NCBI RefSeq assembly: GCF_016428755.1 | Contig: NZ_JAELTI010000013.1 | Coordinates: forward strand, 1-64,000 | Length of the DNA stretch: 64,000 bases | Source of the DNA: Allobosea sp. ASV33 | GTDB lineage: Bacteria > Pseudomonadota > Alphaproteobacteria > Rhizobiales > Beijerinckiaceae | Direction of reading: 5' to 3' | Notes under the pieces: model-generated | What the model was told of the DNA's origin: nothing | Databases searched by the model: none | What the model saw: only the letters and a program-made list of their open reading frames with translations | Shown here: positions 52,849-64,000 of the stretch, piece by piece | Layout of the letters: the number at the start of each line of letters is the position of its first letter | How positions within the stretch are numbered: the stretch's first letter is position 1 | Program-made: the position numbers and the translations under genes

Positions 52849-52897
52849 TAGCCAGCAAACCCTTATCGTTCGAACCTCTTAAGACAGGAAGTTAAAC

Positions 52898-53278
<381 letters not shown>

Positions 53279-53282
53279 GCTT

Positions 53283-53302
53283 GGGCCGGCTGATGCCGGT
53301 CC
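53283..53302 (+). other. Hairpin after rplL
   Basis: GGGCCGGC/GCCGGTCC with a TGAT loop begins four bases after the rplL stop. It may protect the 3' end of the abundant rplL message. Confidence 0.5.
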
Positions 53303-53320
53303 GACCGTAGTCACTATCGA

Positions 53321-53352
53321 CAGTCCCGGGGCGGTTCACGCCTCCGGGGCTG
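53321..53352 (+). terminator. Attenuator-like hairpin between rplL and rpoB
   Basis: An 11-bp stem (CAGTCCCGGGG with CCTCCGGGGCTG, two wobble pairs) stands in the 281-bp rplL-rpoB gap. A short mixed T-run follows. Partial termination here would keep RNA polymerase genes below ribosomal genes, as established in enterobacteria. Confidence 0.5.
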
Positions 53353-53559
53353 TTGCGTCGTTTCCGCAAGGTGCGGCGAATCAGTGAGGCAGATCACAGG
53401 ATTTGCCTCGAACGGCTGACCCGGCGGCCTTGCAGTCGCTTCCGTCGGACCTCCGGGTCAGCCGTCTGCAACAGCGGTTCGTCGTCAGATGAATCTGCGC
53501 GGATGTGTCAAGGTTGGGCATGGCGTCCTCCGCCGGGCCCGAAGAACGCGAGGAACAAC

Positions 53560-57681
<4,122 letters not shown>

Positions 57682-57791
57682 GCCGCTACCCGACACCTTG
57701 AACAATGCCGGCGGCACTCACGCCGCCGGCTGACGGAATTGACGAGCCGGGCAGGGCGGCCTTTGCCCCCGCCGGCGGAAGGAGACAGGCG

Positions 57792-61976
<4,185 letters not shown>

Positions 61977-62010
61977 GAATCGGCAGCAAGCGAGCTTCGC
62001 AATCATCGGA

Positions 62011-62043
62011 AAGGCCGCCCCTCCCGGGCGGCCTTTTTGTTTC
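62011..62043 (+). terminator. Intrinsic terminator of rpoBC
   Basis: AAGGCCGCCC/GGGCGGCCTT (10 bp) with a CTCCC loop, followed by TTTTTGTTT. Confidence 0.92.
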
Positions 62044-62113
62044 AAGAAGGGTAGGGGCGTGACCTATCCGGGCGGATCGCTGCAAAACCCCGGCCTTTTC
62101 GGCCGTTTCGGGG

Positions 62114-62142
62114 TTGACGCGAATCTCCGTTCGAGTCATAAG
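62114..62142 (+). promoter_or_regulatory. Promoter of the str operon (rpsL-rpsG-fusA)
   Basis: TTGACG (62114-62119) and CATAAG (62137-62142), 17-bp spacer, placed after the rpoC terminator. Leader of about 260 nt before rpsL. Confidence 0.6.
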
Positions 62143-62409
62143 CGCGCCACTGTCGACGGTTGTCGGACACGTTTGTCGCCTGCGCATCGTTCGCAAGCGA
62201 GTTTCGCGACCGAAACTCCGTCGGAATTCCAGCGTCGATTGACGACATGGCAGGATGCATGAACGCGGGTTCCCGTGTTCCTCTGCTGGCGAACGCGCCT
62301 GAGGCCCCTGAAAGGGCGCCGATGGCGCGGCTTCGTTTATGTCATGGCTTTGCTCGGCCTGGGAGATTGACCAGGAATTTCCAAACGCTCAATGGGGCGA
62401 GAGGCCAGA

Positions 62410-62781
62410 ATGCCGACAATCAGCCAGCTCATCCGCAAGTCGCGGTCGCCCGTGAAGGCGCGCAACACCGCCCCGGCGCTTGAGAATTGCCCGCAGAAGC
62501 GCGGCGTTTGCACGCGCGTCTACACGACGACCCCGAAGAAGCCGAACTCGGCGCTCCGTAAGGTTGCGAAGGTTCGCCTGACCAACGGCTTCGAGGTCAT
62601 CGGCTATATCCCCGGCGAGGGTCACAACCTCCAGGAGCACTCTGTCGTCATGATCCGTGGCGGCCGCGTGAAGGACCTTCCCGGCGTGCGCTATCACATC
62701 CTGCGCGGTGTGCTCGACACGCAGGGCGTCAAGAACCGCAAGCAGCGCCGTTCGAAGTACGGCGCGAAGCGTCCCAAGTAA
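62410..62781 (+). CDS. rpsL: Ribosomal protein S12
   Basis: 123 residues from the ATG at 62410 (GAGAGG upstream). [28 protein letters not shown] and [13 protein letters not shown]. The lysines where streptomycin-resistance mutations occur (KKPNS, RVKDLP) are wild type. Confidence 0.99.
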   Translation: MPTISQLIRKSRSPVKARNTAPALENCPQKRGVCTRVYTTTPKKPNSALRKVAKVRLTNGFEVIGYIPGEGHNLQEHSVVMIRGGRVKDLPGVRYHILRGVLDTQGVKNRKQRRSKYGAKRPK

Positions 62782-62848
62782 TTTCGGCCTGACCGGCCGG
62801 GCGTCCTGCCTGGGCCGGTCCGCCGCGTTGAAGATTTACGGAGACTAG

Positions 62849-63322
<474 letters not shown>

Positions 63323-63355
63323 GCGGCGCGCTGACCCGAGACATAGAGCACGATC

Positions 63356-64000
63356 ATGGCCCGTTCCCATCCCATCGACCGTTATCGCAACTTCGGCATC
63401 ATGGCCCACATTGATGCCGGCAAGACGACGACGACCGAGCGCATCCTCTACTACACCGGCAAGTCCCATAAGATCGGCGAAGTCCATGACGGCGCCGCGA
63501 CCATGGACTGGATGACGCAGGAGCAGGAGCGTGGCATCACGATCACCTCGGCTGCGACGACCTGCTTCTGGCAAGACAACCGCCTGAACATCATCGACAC
63601 CCCCGGCCACGTCGACTTCACCATCGAAGTCGAGCGTTCGCTGCGCGTGCTCGATGGCGCCGTCTGCGTTCTCGACGGCAACCAGGGCGTCGAGCCTCAG
63701 ACCGAGACCGTCTGGCGCCAGGCCGACAAGTACGACGTCCCGCGTATCGTGTTCGTCAACAAGATGGACAAGATCGGCGCCGATTTCTATCGCTGCGTCC
63801 AGGACATCATCGACCGCGTCGCCGGCAAGCCCGTCTGCCTGCAGATTCCGATCGGTTCGGAGTCGAACTTCGCCGGCGTGATCGACCTCATCAAGATGAA
63901 GGCGATCGTCTGGAACGGCGAGGCGCTCGGCGCTTCGTTCGAGGAGCAGGACATCCCGGCCGACCTCGCCGACAAGGCTGCCGAGTACCGCTCGAAGCTC
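63356..64000 (+). CDS. fusA: Elongation factor G (3' truncated by window)
   Basis: First 215 residues from the ATG at 63356, running off the window in frame. G1 AHIDAGKT, G2 [16 protein letters not shown]3 DTPGHVDF and G4 NKMDK are all intact. GTPase for ribosome translocation, third gene of the str operon. Confidence 0.99.
   Translation, partial: MARSHPIDRYRNFGIMAHIDAGKTTTTERILYYTGKSHKIGEVHDGAATMDWMTQEQERGITITSAATTCFWQDNRLNIIDTPGHVDFTIEVERSLRVLDGAVCVLDGNQGVEPQTETVWRQADKYDVPRIVFVNKMDKIGADFYRCVQDIIDRVAGKPVCLQIPIGSESNFAGVIDLIKMKAIVWNGEALGASFEEQDIPADLADKAAEYRSKL

Larger units (their letters stand above)
61977..62409 (+). other. rpoC-rpsL intergenic region
   Basis: 433 bp holding the rpoC terminator (62011-62043), a promoter (62114-62142) and about 260 bp of likely rpsL leader. 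No credible gene seen. Confidence 0.6.

Noticed and set aside
62410-62781. Streptomycin-resistance allele of rpsL
   Set aside because: Both key lysine positions are wild type; likewise the rpoB rifampicin region is wild type.

Overview
The window is high-GC chromosomal DNA of an alphaproteobacterium, most likely a Hyphomicrobiales (Rhizobiales) member. A Bosea-like genome is my best guess from protein style and gene content, but this is inference, not proof. Evidence is the alphaproteobacterial tuf/trnW/secE/nusG/rplKA/rplJL/rpoBC/rpsL/rpsG/fusA block, an imp-type type VI secretion (T6SS) cluster without tssJ, and intergenic palindromes beginning GTCATTCCGG. No insertion sequence, CRISPR array, phage or rRNA gene was seen.

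Layout. 1-2487: 3' part of a membrane GGDEF/EAL protein. 2600-2673: tRNA-Gly(TCC). 2778-4934: a secreted caspase-like domain fused to an outer-membrane beta-barrel. 5407-9153: a PKMT-like methyltransferase, a zinc-ribbon/transmembrane/lytic-transglycosylase fusion and a small unknown protein. 9369-37926: a complete T6SS island apart from tssJ. Its leftward operon is tssK-tssL(OmpA)-tssM-tagF-pppA-ppkA. A rightward PAAR gene, an unknown gene and a ridA follow. A second leftward operon is vgrG-unknown-tagH. The main rightward operon is ompA-tssA-tssB-tssC-hcp-tssE-tssF-tssG-tssH and ends in a candidate NlpC/P60-type effector. 37933-43948: metabolic genes (glpD, a fused TRAP permease, pncB, a periplasmic choloylglycine-hydrolase-family enzyme). 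44097-64000: the translation/transcription block, interrupted by a dapA-family gene and a methyltransferase (between tuf and secE) and by a chemoreceptor/cytochrome b561 pair (between nusG and rplK).

How it works together. TssB/TssC sheath, Hcp tube, VgrG/PAAR spike, the TssE-F-G-K baseplate, TssA cap and ClpV ATPase form the injector. TssL and TssM form the membrane complex, with OmpA-type peptidoglycan binding on TssL and a separate OmpA protein perhaps replacing the usual lipoprotein anchor. PpkA, PppA, TagH (FHA) and TagF make up a threonine-phosphorylation switch. The membrane-bound lytic transglycosylase near the island could open the wall for assembly, and the Cys-His-His protein behind tssH is the best cargo candidate. 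The right half supplies EF-Tu, SecE, NusG, ribosomal proteins and RNA polymerase beta/beta', with recognisable promoters, leaders and intrinsic terminators.

Most worth following up: (1) the IS1595-type zinc ribbon fused through a membrane helix to a lytic transglycosylase, (2) the caspase-porin fusion with a large dyad upstream, (3) the putative T6SS amidase lacking an adjacent immunity gene, and (4) the unknown gene paired with PAAR.
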